NCBI GenBank assembly: GCA_031262125.1
Contig: JAISII010000017.1
Location: 1-5,716, forward strand
Reading direction: 5' to 3'
DNA length: 5,716 nt
Source: Oscillospiraceae bacterium
GTDB lineage: Bacteria; Bacillota; Clostridia; Oscillospirales; Acutalibacteraceae
Shown one piece after another: positions 1 through 5,716 of the stretch. A program made the position numbers and the translations under genes. The notes under the pieces are model-generated. The model ran no database searches and was not told where the DNA came from. It saw nothing but the letters and a program-made list of their open reading frames with translations. Position 1 is the first letter of the stretch, and each line of letters begins with the position of its first letter.

Positions 1-789
1 GGCAATTTGGGCGATATTACCCTGCGTGCTTTAGAAACGCTTAAAGCGGTAGATTTTATTGCCGCCGAGGATACTCGTGTTACGGCAAAGCTGCTGAACA
101 GGTTTGAAATTAAAAAACCGATGCTCTCTTATTTTGAACACAACAAAGCCGAAAAAGGCGAAATTATTTGTGCCAAAATTTTAAAAGGTGAGAGCTGTGC
201 TTTGGTTACCGACGCCGGAATGCCTTGTATATCAGACCCCGGCGAGGAGCTTGTTAAGCAGGCGTACAGCCACGGCATAGCGGTAGAGGTTGTGCCCGGA
301 CCGACGGCGTTTGCAAGTGCTTTGGCGGTATCGGGGCAGTTTAGCGGGCGTTTTTGCTTCGAGGGCTTTTTGTCTATGAATAAAAAAAGCCGCACCGAGC
401 ATTTAAATTCGTTAATTAACGAGAGCCGCACCATTATTTTTTACGAAGCTCCGCACAAGCTTAAAAGCACGCTGGAAGACATTTTGACGGTATTAGGCGA
501 CCGAAATATTTCGCTTTGCCGAGAGCTTACTAAAATCCACGAGGAAGTTAACAAAACCACGGTGCAGCAGGCTTTGGCGGCTTTGCAAACGGCACCCGCC
601 AAAGGCGAGTATGTTTTGGTTATTGAGGGTGCACAAAAAAAGCCCGACGAAAACCAATACACTTTAGAGCAAGCGGTAAAAATAGCACAAGACGAAATTT
701 TGGGCGGTGCTAAAAAACCTGATGCCGCAAAAACCGCAGCGGCGATTACGGGCTGCAAAAAGAACGACATTTATGCTCAGCTATTATAA
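1..789 (+). CDS. rsmI: 16S rRNA (cytidine(1402)-2'-O)-methyltransferase RsmI, 5'-truncated by window edge
   Basis: RsmI uses S-adenosylmethionine to methylate the 2'-OH of C1402 in the decoding centre of 16S rRNA; it belongs to the tetrapyrrole-methylase (SAM-dependent, YraL/RsmI) family. The reading frame is open from base 1 to a TAA at 787-789 and gives 262 residues. The first visible residues, GNLGDITLRALE, match the motif that normally lies roughly 10-20 residues from the N-terminus, so only a short piece including the start codon is missing. An in-frame TTG at position 7 is therefore not the true start. Other family hallmarks are AAEDTR, the VTDAGMPCISDPG segment (family usually SDAGTPxISDPG), VPGPTAF, FYEAPHKL and RELTKIHEE. 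The C-terminus ends KKNDIYAQLL, like the usual small C-terminal extension. Estimated full length of about 275-285 residues is normal. folC follows after 41 nt on the same strand with no visible terminator, so the two are probably co-transcribed. Confidence 0.96.
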   Translation, partial: GNLGDITLRALETLKAVDFIAAEDTRVTAKLLNRFEIKKPMLSYFEHNKAEKGEIICAKILKGESCALVTDAGMPCISDPGEELVKQAYSHGIAVEVVPGPTAFASALAVSGQFSGRFCFEGFLSMNKKSRTEHLNSLINESRTIIFYEAPHKLKSTLEDILTVLGDRNISLCRELTKIHEEVNKTTVQQALAALQTAPAKGEYVLVIEGAQKKPDENQYTLEQAVKIAQDEILGGAKKPDAAKTAAAITGCKKNDIYAQLL

Positions 790-830
790 CGCAATACAAC
801 TTCTTAAATTGTAAAAAAACGGAGAAAATT

Positions 831-2156
831 ATGACATATACAAACGCCCTTAATTATGTAAAATCTTTAGAACGCTTTGGCTCGAAGCCGGGGCTAAGCA
901 GAATTGCTTTGCTGCTGGAGCGAATGGGCAACCCTCAAAATTCGCTTAAATTTGTGCACGTGGCAGGCACCAACGGCAAAGGCTCGGTTTGCACAATGCT
1001 TTCGTCAATTTTAGAAAAAGCGGGCTATAAAACAGGGCTGTTCATCTCACCGTATGTTGTTGAATTTTTAGAGCGGATTCAAATAAACAACGCCCCAATA
1101 AGGCGGGGCGACTTTGTAAAAGCCGTTGAGATTATTGCACCCCTAACCGAAGAGCTTAAAAACGAGGGCGTTATTATTACCGAGTTTGAGTTTATTACCG
1201 CTGTGGCGTTTTTTTGCTTTAACCTTGAAAAATGCGATATTGTCGTGCTGGAAACAGGCTTGGGCGGGCGTTTTGATGCCACCAACGCAATCAGCCGTTC
1301 GCTTTGCTCGGTTGTTACAAGCATCAGCTTAGACCATACCGACATTTTGGGCGACACGTTAGAGCAAATTGCATTTGAAAAAAGCGGGATTTTTAAAGAA
1401 AACGGGGTTGCAATAATTGCACCGCAGCCTTACCCGCAAGCAAAAGCAGAGCTTATTGCACGGGCAGAAGAAAAAAACTGCCGCATAGTTTTAGCCGAGA
1501 ATTTAAAGGCAACACAACTAAGCACATCGCTTGAGAAAACCGTGATTTCGGTCGAGTTTGCCGACGGCAAAGCTGCCGAAATAAACCTTGCACTTATTGG
1601 TGGTTTTCAGCTTGAAAACGTGCGAACAACATTGGCGACGGTGATTGCGTTGCAAAGCTATTATGATTGCAGTATACCCTTTAGTGCCGTTAAGTCAGGG
1701 CTTGAAAGCGTACGCCACCCCGCACGGTTGGAAGTTATTCGCACATCTCCGCTTGTGCTGCTTGACGGTGCACACAACCCCGGCAGCATTGCCGCTTTGG
1801 CAGAAGTTTTAAAGGGAGATATGGACACACACGAGAAAATTTGCGTTTTTGGTATGCTGCGTGATAAAGATGCCGACGAATGTATACGTTTGCTAAAGGG
1901 TTTGTTTACAACCATTATTACCGTGCCTATTAACAACCCACGCTCGTTCAGCGAGTTTGAGCTTGCACAAAAGTGCCGTGAGCATTTTGCAAATGTTATA
2001 CCCAGCAGCGGCATACCCTCGGCGTTCGAGACTGCATACAGCCTTGCAAGCCAAAACAATATGTCGCTTGTTATTTGCGGATCGCTTTATTTGGCGGCAG
2101 AAATCCGCCCCTATATTCTTAAAGCGGTGGGCAAATATAAGCTTAGTTTTAAGTAA
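831..2156 (+). CDS. folC: Bifunctional dihydrofolate synthase / folylpolyglutamate synthase FolC
   Basis: This cytosolic ATP-dependent ligase adds L-glutamate to dihydropteroate and/or extends the polyglutamate tail of folates (Mur ligase superfamily). It is 441 residues long, normal for the family. The ATG at 831 has GGAG at 821-824, six bases upstream. Visible motifs in order: the P-loop GTNGKGS at residues 46-52; FISPYVVEFLERIQIN at 71-86, matching the family's SPH/ERIQING segment; ETGLGGRFDATN at 141-152; SLDHTDILGDT at 167-176; EKSGIFK at 183-189, whose K184 is in the position of the usually carbamylated lysine; HPARLE at 296-301; LDGAHNP at 311-317 opening the C-terminal domain; GMLRDKD at 341-347; and CGSLYLAAE at 416-424. 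No catalytic motif looks broken. Whether it has both activities or only the polyglutamate one cannot be decided from sequence inspection. It lies 41 nt behind rsmI and ends about 70 nt before a terminator shared with the convergent operon. Confidence 0.97.
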   Translation: MTYTNALNYVKSLERFGSKPGLSRIALLLERMGNPQNSLKFVHVAGTNGKGSVCTMLSSILEKAGYKTGLFISPYVVEFLERIQINNAPIRRGDFVKAVEIIAPLTEELKNEGVIITEFEFITAVAFFCFNLEKCDIVVLETGLGGRFDATNAISRSLCSVVTSISLDHTDILGDTLEQIAFEKSGIFKENGVAIIAPQPYPQAKAELIARAEEKNCRIVLAENLKATQLSTSLEKTVISVEFADGKAAEINLALIGGFQLENVRTTLATVIALQSYYDCSIPFSAVKSGLESVRHPARLEVIRTSPLVLLDGAHNPGSIAALAEVLKGDMDTHEKICVFGMLRDKDADECIRLLKGLFTTIITVPINNPRSFSEFELAQKCREHFANVIPSSGIPSAFETAYSLASQNNMSLVICGSLYLAAEIRPYILKAVGKYKLSFK

Positions 2157-2223
2157 AGTTTGCAGAATTTTCAGAGTAAATGTCGTATTAAAAAACCTAA
2201 GCAACTCAACAGAAAACATATAA

Positions 2224-2259
2224 AAAAGGCTACCTAAAAAGGCAGCCTTTTATTTTTTT
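2224..2259. terminator. Shared bidirectional intrinsic terminator between convergent units
   Basis: An 11-position inverted repeat pairs 2224-2234 (AAAAGGCTACC) with 2241-2251 (GGCAGCCTTTT) around a six-base loop TAAAAA. On the plus strand it is followed by a T-rich run (TATTTTTTT to 2259), so it can terminate folC. On the minus strand the other side reads as a run of Ts (complement of 2222-2227), so it can also terminate the membrane-protein/prmA/dnaJ unit. The single imperfect position (2232 against 2243) is an A-C mismatch in the plus-strand RNA but a G-U wobble in the minus-strand RNA, so the hairpin is predicted to be better paired for minus-strand transcripts. It lies about 68 nt after the folC stop and about 22 nt after the stop of the minus-strand gene. 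Confidence 0.85.
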
Positions 2260-2281
2260 GAATTTATGTTTTCGTGTTAGA

Positions 2282-2842
2282 TTATTCGGCAGCTTCTACC
2301 GCAGCTTCTTCTGCTTCTTCGGTTGCTTCGTCTATCATTTCTTCGGTAACTTCTTCGGCAGTTTCTTCCGATTCTTCAGTTTCGGCTTCTGCTTCGCTTA
2401 AAATGTCGCTCAACACGCCGCCTTCAAGCGGGGCGGTGTCTTCCGGTGCGTCAACCAAAATTTCAAACCCGCTGAAGAAAGTGTAGGGCAAACCATAGCC
2501 TAAAGCAACAGCCGCCAAAAACGGTATTATGCTGTTAGCTGCAATCTCGGCATGCAAGGGCAAGCCGGGGGCAGCGGCAATAATTATAATTATAAGTGCC
2601 GGTAAATCTAAAGCAAGCAGTGTTACCAAGCTAAAACGCTTTACGGCTGCACCGTCGCCAATGCGTGTTGCATAAAAAAGCAGCAACCCAAAAACGGCAA
2701 AAACAACACAGTTGATAATAACCTTAATTGATTCGGAGAAGGTTGCGGAAAAATCTGCAAAAAAGTACGAGCAGATTACAAATGCAGTGATTAAAAATGC
2801 CGAAAATAAAAGATTGATTTTGGTGTTTAAATTTTGTTTCAT
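2282..2842 (-). CDS. Hypothetical four-helix membrane protein with acidic Glu/Ala-rich C-terminal tail
   Basis: I do not recognise this 186-residue protein. It has four hydrophobic segments long enough to span the membrane, at about residues 10-29, 40-59, 70-92 and 102-124. The third contains the run IIIIIAAAPG. The N-terminus (K2, K8) and the loop between helices 2 and 3 (R60, K68, R69) carry the positive charges, which by the positive-inside rule puts both termini in the cytoplasm. Residues 131-186 form a soluble tail with no Lys or Arg; I count 20 Glu and 4 Asp, with Ala, Thr and Ser filling most of the rest, and about half of the last 38 residues are Glu. There is no obvious cleavable signal peptide or catalytic motif. 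The ATG at 2840-2842 has AAAAGGGG at 2850-2857 at good spacing. The gene starts 45 nt after prmA on the same strand and ends just before the shared terminator, so it is probably the last gene of the dnaK-dnaJ-prmA unit. I see no two-box promoter in the AT-rich gap. It is surely coding: the membrane-segment pattern, Shine-Dalgarno and stop all agree. Its function is unknown. Confidence 0.82.
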   Translation of the reverse strand: MKQNLNTKINLLFSAFLITAFVICSYFFADFSATFSESIKVIINCVVFAVFGLLLFYATRIGDGAAVKRFSLVTLLALDLPALIIIIIAAAPGLPLHAEIAANSIIPFLAAVALGYGLPYTFFSGFEILVDAPEDTAPLEGGVLSDILSEAEAETEESEETAEEVTEEMIDEATEEAEEAAVEAAE

Positions 2843-2887
2843 TTGGCTACCCCTTTTGTTTTTTTAGATTAAAAAATTTTAAAATTT

Positions 2888-3808
2888 TTAGCTTTTAAGC
2901 TTTGCGACCACACAAGCCCAGCCGCCGTCCTGCGTAACATCAATAATATCATAGCTGCCCAAAGCGGCTAAAACTTCGCTAAGGCGTGTGTCGATAATCC
3001 CGCTCATAATATAAACCGAGTCGTCGGTCATAAAATGCAAAGCATCGTTGCTTAAGTTAATTATAGCATCTGCCACGATATTTGCAACTATTATTTTATA
3101 CTTTTCACAAACTTTTTCAGCCAAATTGCCTTTTACAACAGTTATCTTGCTCTCATGGTTGTTTAACGCTACATTTTCCACTGCTGTTTTAACCGCAACA
3201 GGGTCAATGTCTATAGCCAAAACCTTGATTGCCCCCAGCAAACCGGCAGCTATAGAAAGTATGCCGCTGCCGCAGCCAATGTCCAGCACTGTATCGCCCG
3301 GGGATAGATATTTTTCAAGCGTTTGCAAGCAAAGTCGGGTGGTTTCGTGCCCTCCGGTGCCAAAGGCAACGCCGGGGTCAATTCTCAGCACTGCACGGTT
3401 TTCGGGGTTGTCGCTTTGCCGCCATGTTGGCAGAATAAGCAGTTTTTCACCCACCGGCAGCGGGTTAAAATATTGCTTCCAGTTGTTCACCCAATCTTCC
3501 ATACGGCAGCTTGCGGTGGTTATTTGGTGCTCAATATTCTCCGCCGTATAACGCTCGGTTAAAAACGCAATAGCCTCGGCAGGGTTATCCTCGGGGCTTA
3601 TGTAAAGGTGAATTAACGCAGTTGTGCGGTCTTTTTTAAGCAAATCCTCATCAATAAGGTCAATATGTGCGATTTCCTGCACGCCTTGCTCCAAATCGGT
3701 GTAATCCTCAATATACAGCCCATATGGGACTGTCATTTGGGCAATGTCTGCCGCTGCGTCAGACTTCTCTGCGGGCAGTTTAATTATAATTTCGGTCCAG
3801 TCGGACAT
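2888..3808 (-). CDS. prmA: Ribosomal protein L11 methyltransferase PrmA
   Basis: PrmA uses S-adenosylmethionine to trimethylate amino groups of ribosomal protein L11 in the cytosol. From the ATG at 3806-3808 it is 306 residues, normal for the family. The N-terminal L11-recognition domain opens MSDWTEIIIKLP, matching the usual short start followed by WTEI. Then come EDWVNNWKQYF at 104-114 (family D/E-DWxxxWK), the GTGGHETT motif at 150-157, SAM motif I VLDIGCGSGILSIAA at 174-188, the acidic AIDIDP at 198-203 ending the second strand, and VANIVAD at 241-247 near the active site. All key motifs are intact. A GTG nine bases upstream (3815-3817) would add MSV, but the Shine-Dalgarno-like GGGTGAG overlaps that codon and is spaced for the ATG. 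The gene starts 12 nt after the dnaJ stop, consistent with translational coupling. The order dnaK-dnaJ-prmA is the usual Firmicutes arrangement. Confidence 0.96.
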   Translation of the reverse strand: MSDWTEIIIKLPAEKSDAAADIAQMTVPYGLYIEDYTDLEQGVQEIAHIDLIDEDLLKKDRTTALIHLYISPEDNPAEAIAFLTERYTAENIEHQITTASCRMEDWVNNWKQYFNPLPVGEKLLILPTWRQSDNPENRAVLRIDPGVAFGTGGHETTRLCLQTLEKYLSPGDTVLDIGCGSGILSIAAGLLGAIKVLAIDIDPVAVKTAVENVALNNHESKITVVKGNLAEKVCEKYKIIVANIVADAIINLSNDALHFMTDDSVYIMSGIIDTRLSEVLAALGSYDIIDVTQDGGWACVVAKLKS

Positions 3809-3812
3809 AACA

Positions 3813-3819
3813 CTCACCC
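3813..3819 (-). promoter_or_regulatory. Ribosome binding site deciding the prmA start
   Basis: On the minus strand GGGTGAG lies four bases before the ATG at 3806-3808. Its GGTGA core pairs with the anti-Shine-Dalgarno region (AGGAGGTGA). The alternative GTG start lies inside this motif, so the ATG is preferred. The site falls entirely in the 12-nt gap after the dnaJ TGA, so ribosomes finishing dnaJ end almost on top of it. Confidence 0.65.
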
Positions 3820-3820
3820 A

Positions 3821-4972
3821 TCATTCTAAAAATATTTCTTTAAGCACATCTTTAAAGCTTTTGCGTTTTTGATAATTTTTATCTGTCAGCCCGGCTTCAA
3901 AATCGGCAATTGCCGCTTTTTGCTTTTGGCTGAGGTTTTTGGGTATTTCGATAGTTACCCGAATGTACAAATCGCCCGTGCCACGCCCGTTAAGGTGGGG
4001 GATGCCTTTGCCTTTAAGACGGAAAACATCGCCCGGCTGTGTGCCTTCGTGCAACTGGTAGGTAACCTTGCCGTCGAGTGAGGGGACTGTAATTTCTCCC
4101 CCCAAAGCGGCTTGAGTGAACGAAATTGGGATATCGCACCAAATGTCGTCGCCTTTTCGCTCGAAAATTTTATGTTTTTTAACCGATACATAAACGTGCA
4201 AATCGCCCGCTGCACCGCCATTTTGTCCGCTGTTGCCGTTGCCGCCTATGTTAAGCACGTTGCCGTCTGCTACGCCTGCGGGTATGCTTATTTCTATAGT
4301 TTTATGTGCTGGCTGTTGCCCTTTGCCGCCGCATACATGGCAGGGCGACTCTACAACCTTACCCTTGCCACGGCAAACGTCGCAAACCTGCGAGGTTTGA
4401 ATATAGCCCAGCGGTGTGCTGCGGTTTATGGTACGCTGCCCGCGCCCGCCGCACGACGGGCAGGTTTTTGCGGTTGTACCCGGTTCGGCACCTGCACCGT
4501 GGCAATGCTCGCAGGTAGAAATTTTGTTAAAGGTAATTTTCTTTTTGCAGCCCTTTGCCGCTTCTTCAAAGTTTATTGCAACCTGAACTTCAATATCGGA
4601 ACCCCGACGGGGGGCGTTGGGGTTTTGCCTTCTGCCGCCCCCAAAGCCGCCAAACCCGCCGAAAATACTGCTGAAAATATCACCCAAGTCAATGTCTTGC
4701 CCATAGGCATAGCCACCCGGACCGCCCGCACCAAAGTTGGGGTCAACCCCGGCATGCCCGAATTGGTCGTACTTTTGCTTTTTGTCTTTGTCGGAGAGAA
4801 CCTCGTACGCTTCGTTTACTTCTTTAAACTTAGCTTCGGCTTCTTCCTTTTTGTCGGGGTTAAGGTCGGGGTGGAACTCTTTTGCCTTTTTGCGAAAGGC
4901 TTTTTTAATTTCGTCCTCGGTTGCACCCTTGCCAACGCCCAGCACTTCATAGTAATCTCGTTTTTCAGCCAT
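3821..4972 (-). CDS. dnaJ: Chaperone DnaJ (type I Hsp40)
   Basis: DnaJ delivers unfolded clients to DnaK and stimulates its ATPase. The 383-residue protein has the full type I layout. The J domain (about residues 5-70) has HPD at 34-36 and the YEVLGVGKGATEDEIKKAFR start. A Gly/Phe-rich linker (about 78-113) holds the DIF motif and FGGFGGFGGG. The zinc domain has four intact CxxCxGxG repeats beginning at C154, C171, C197 and C211 (CEHCHGAG, CPSCGGRG, CDVCRGKG, CHVCGGKG). The C-terminal substrate-binding domains include GDLHVYVSVKKHKIFERKGD, DIPISFTQAALGGEI and the LKGKGIPHLNGRGTGDLYI region. In the first C-terminal domain the usual acidic G-E-G-E type loop reads GNGNSGQNGG, a mild departure. 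The ATG at 4970-4972 is the natural start (MAEKRDYYEVLGV) and has AAAGGAA at 4982-4988 about ten bases upstream. The gene is 63 nt downstream of dnaK and 12 nt upstream of prmA, the usual heat-shock operon order. Confidence 0.98.
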   Translation of the reverse strand: MAEKRDYYEVLGVGKGATEDEIKKAFRKKAKEFHPDLNPDKKEEAEAKFKEVNEAYEVLSDKDKKQKYDQFGHAGVDPNFGAGGPGGYAYGQDIDLGDIFSSIFGGFGGFGGGRRQNPNAPRRGSDIEVQVAINFEEAAKGCKKKITFNKISTCEHCHGAGAEPGTTAKTCPSCGGRGQRTINRSTPLGYIQTSQVCDVCRGKGKVVESPCHVCGGKGQQPAHKTIEISIPAGVADGNVLNIGGNGNSGQNGGAAGDLHVYVSVKKHKIFERKGDDIWCDIPISFTQAALGGEITVPSLDGKVTYQLHEGTQPGDVFRLKGKGIPHLNGRGTGDLYIRVTIEIPKNLSQKQKAAIADFEAGLTDKNYQKRKSFKDVLKEIFLE

Positions 4973-5000
4973 TTAATGTTGTTCCTTTAATCATTAAAAT

Positions 5001-5028
5001 CTAACTTCTAATCTCTAACCTCTAACCT
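5001..5028. repeat. Degenerate tandem heptamer repeat in the dnaK-dnaJ gap
   Basis: Four 7-base units stand head to tail on the plus strand: CTAACTT, CTAATCT, CTAACCT, CTAACCT. On the sense (minus) strand they read AGGTTAG, AGGTTAG, AGATTAG, AAGTTAG. The two copies nearest dnaK are identical and each of the other two differs at one position from the consensus. The array starts 7 nt after the dnaK stop codon and ends 28 nt before the dnaJ start, upstream of the dnaJ ribosome binding site. It has no self-complementarity, so it is not a hairpin. Its role, if any, is unknown. Confidence 0.75.
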
Positions 5029-5035
5029 CTGAATA

Positions 5036-5716
5036 CTAGTTAACATCCTTATAATCAGCATCATACACAGTGCCGTCGCCGTTGTCGCCGCTTGGGGGAG
5101 GTGTTTGACCGTCTTGCGGGGCAGCACCGGGTGTGCCTTGCGGTGCGGCTTGCTGATACAGCTTTGTAGAAACCTCGTACAAATCCTTTTGCAAAGCTTC
5201 TTTAGCTTCTGCGATGTTTGTTAAGTCGTTTGCCGCAACGGCATCTTTAACCGCTTTGATTTTCTCTTCAAGATTGGTTTTTTCTTCGGCGGTAATTTTG
5301 TCGCCGCTGTCGGTAATCAGCTTTTCGGCGGAGTACGCCATATTTTCAGCCTCGTTTTTGGCTTCGATTTCTTCACGACGTTTTTTGTCCTCTTCGGCAA
5401 AACGCTCGGCCTCTGCAACAGCTTTTTCGATATCGTCTTTGCTCATATTTGTAGAGGAGCTTATGGTTATTTTTTGCTCGGTGCCTGTGCCTAAATCTTT
5501 AGCCGAAACATTAACAATACCGTTTGCGTCGATGTCGAATGTTACTTCTATTTGAGGTATGCCGCGGGGTGCGGGTGCAATGCCCGTTAGTGCAAACAAC
5601 CCAAGCTGCTTGTTATCTCGTGCAAATTCACGCTCGCCCTGCAAAACATTAACTTCAACCTGTGTTTGGTTGTCGGCCGCGGTCGAGAAAATCTGGCTTT
5701 TTTTGGTGGGGATAGT
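5036..5716 (-). CDS. dnaK: Molecular chaperone DnaK (Hsp70), 3' portion only
   Basis: DnaK is the ATP-driven cytosolic Hsp70 that binds exposed hydrophobic peptides, working with DnaJ and GrpE. The frame is open from the right edge (5716) to a TAG at 5036-5038, giving the last 226 residues; the ATPase domain and start codon are outside the window. The visible part starts with TIPTKKSQIFSTAADNQ, a highly conserved strand of the substrate-binding beta-sandwich. It continues through VLQGEREFARDNKQLG, GIAPAPRGIPQIEVTFDIDA and GIVNVSAKDLGTGTEQKITI. The charged alpha-helical lid follows, including EKAVAEAERFAEEDKKRREE, ITDSGDKITAEEK and EALQKDLYEVSTKLYQQ. The tail (about 38 residues) is rich in Pro, Gly and Gln and ends VYDADYKDVN, resembling the usual V-x-DA-E-[FY]-x-x-V ending. 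It heads the visible dnaK-dnaJ-prmA order; heat-shock control elements would be further upstream and cannot be seen. Confidence 0.98.
   Translation of the reverse strand, partial: TIPTKKSQIFSTAADNQTQVEVNVLQGEREFARDNKQLGLFALTGIAPAPRGIPQIEVTFDIDANGIVNVSAKDLGTGTEQKITISSSTNMSKDDIEKAVAEAERFAEEDKKRREEIEAKNEAENMAYSAEKLITDSGDKITAEEKTNLEEKIKAVKDAVAANDLTNIAEAKEALQKDLYEVSTKLYQQAAPQGTPGAAPQDGQTPPPSGDNGDGTVYDADYKDVN

Noticed and set aside
1091..1110. GC-rich inverted repeat CGCCCC/GGGGCG with an 8-base loop inside folC
   Set aside because: It is in coding sequence, has only a six-base stem, is not followed by a T-run, and encodes a normal part of the protein; probably chance.
129..2223. Several antisense and alternate-frame open frames across rsmI and folC
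   Set aside because: All overlap confident enzymes in other frames and have no motifs or credible initiation sites.
2274..2486. A 70-codon Ser/Ala-rich frame on the plus strand
   Set aside because: It is the antisense of the Glu-rich tail codons and owes its openness and Ser-richness to that low-complexity stretch. It has no good ribosome binding site and begins just after the terminator.
2843..2851. GGTAGCC shared between the leader of the membrane-protein gene and the terminator hairpin
   Set aside because: A seven-base match, partly formed by the Shine-Dalgarno region, is likely chance. I see no further extension that would support an attenuation structure.
3048..3562. Plus-strand open frames opposite prmA (167 and 79 codons)
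   Set aside because: They lie wholly inside the well-supported prmA gene and show no family resemblance.
4112..4990. A 292-codon open frame on the plus strand opposite dnaJ
   Set aside because: dnaJ on the other strand has full-length family identity with all zinc motifs. The antisense frame encodes a Val/Ala/Phe/Cys-rich sequence with no recognisable domain, as expected from codon bias of the real gene.
4986..4998. Short palindrome TTTAAT-C-ATTAAA next to the dnaJ ribosome binding site
   Set aside because: With a one-base centre and only A-T pairs it would make a very weak RNA hairpin; such palindromes are common in AT-rich gaps.
1..5716. A previously undescribed system (defence, mobile or biosynthetic)
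   Set aside because: Five of the six genes are recognised housekeeping genes in mostly familiar order. The only unknown is one small membrane protein, which does not by itself support such a claim.

Overview
This window is an ordinary, densely packed stretch of a moderately AT-rich bacterial chromosome. Protein similarity and the gene order dnaK-dnaJ-prmA, which is typical of Bacillota, point to a Clostridia-type Firmicute. The DnaK and FolC sequences also fit that group, but the genus cannot be told from sequence inspection alone.

Left half, plus strand: the window opens inside rsmI (16S rRNA C1402 2'-O-methyltransferase; the start is off the left edge). After 41 nt comes complete folC (dihydrofolate/folylpolyglutamate synthase) with a clear Shine-Dalgarno sequence. 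No promoter or terminator is visible between them, so they are probably co-transcribed.

Right half, minus strand, read from the right edge: the 3' part of dnaK (its nucleotide-binding domain lies beyond the window), then complete dnaJ, complete prmA (ribosomal protein L11 methyltransferase), and an unrecognised gene for a small four-helix membrane protein with a very acidic Glu/Ala-rich tail. dnaJ and prmA are only 12 nt apart and probably translationally coupled. The heat-shock regulatory sites expected upstream of this operon (for example CIRCE, hrcA, grpE) would lie outside the window.

The two convergent transcription units meet at one short hairpin with T-tracts on both sides (about 2224-2259), which can act as a shared terminator. 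There is no gene-free stretch over 300 bases. The longest gaps are the 125 nt between folC and the membrane-protein gene, and the 63 nt between dnaK and dnaJ. The latter holds a small degenerate tandem heptamer repeat.

Functionally the window combines protein folding (DnaK/DnaJ), modification of the translation machinery (PrmA on L11, RsmI on 16S rRNA) and folate retention (FolC). I see no mobile element, CRISPR array, RNA gene or defence system. The least explained items are the acidic-tailed membrane protein, which sits where rsmE commonly follows prmA, and the heptamer repeat in the dnaK-dnaJ gap.
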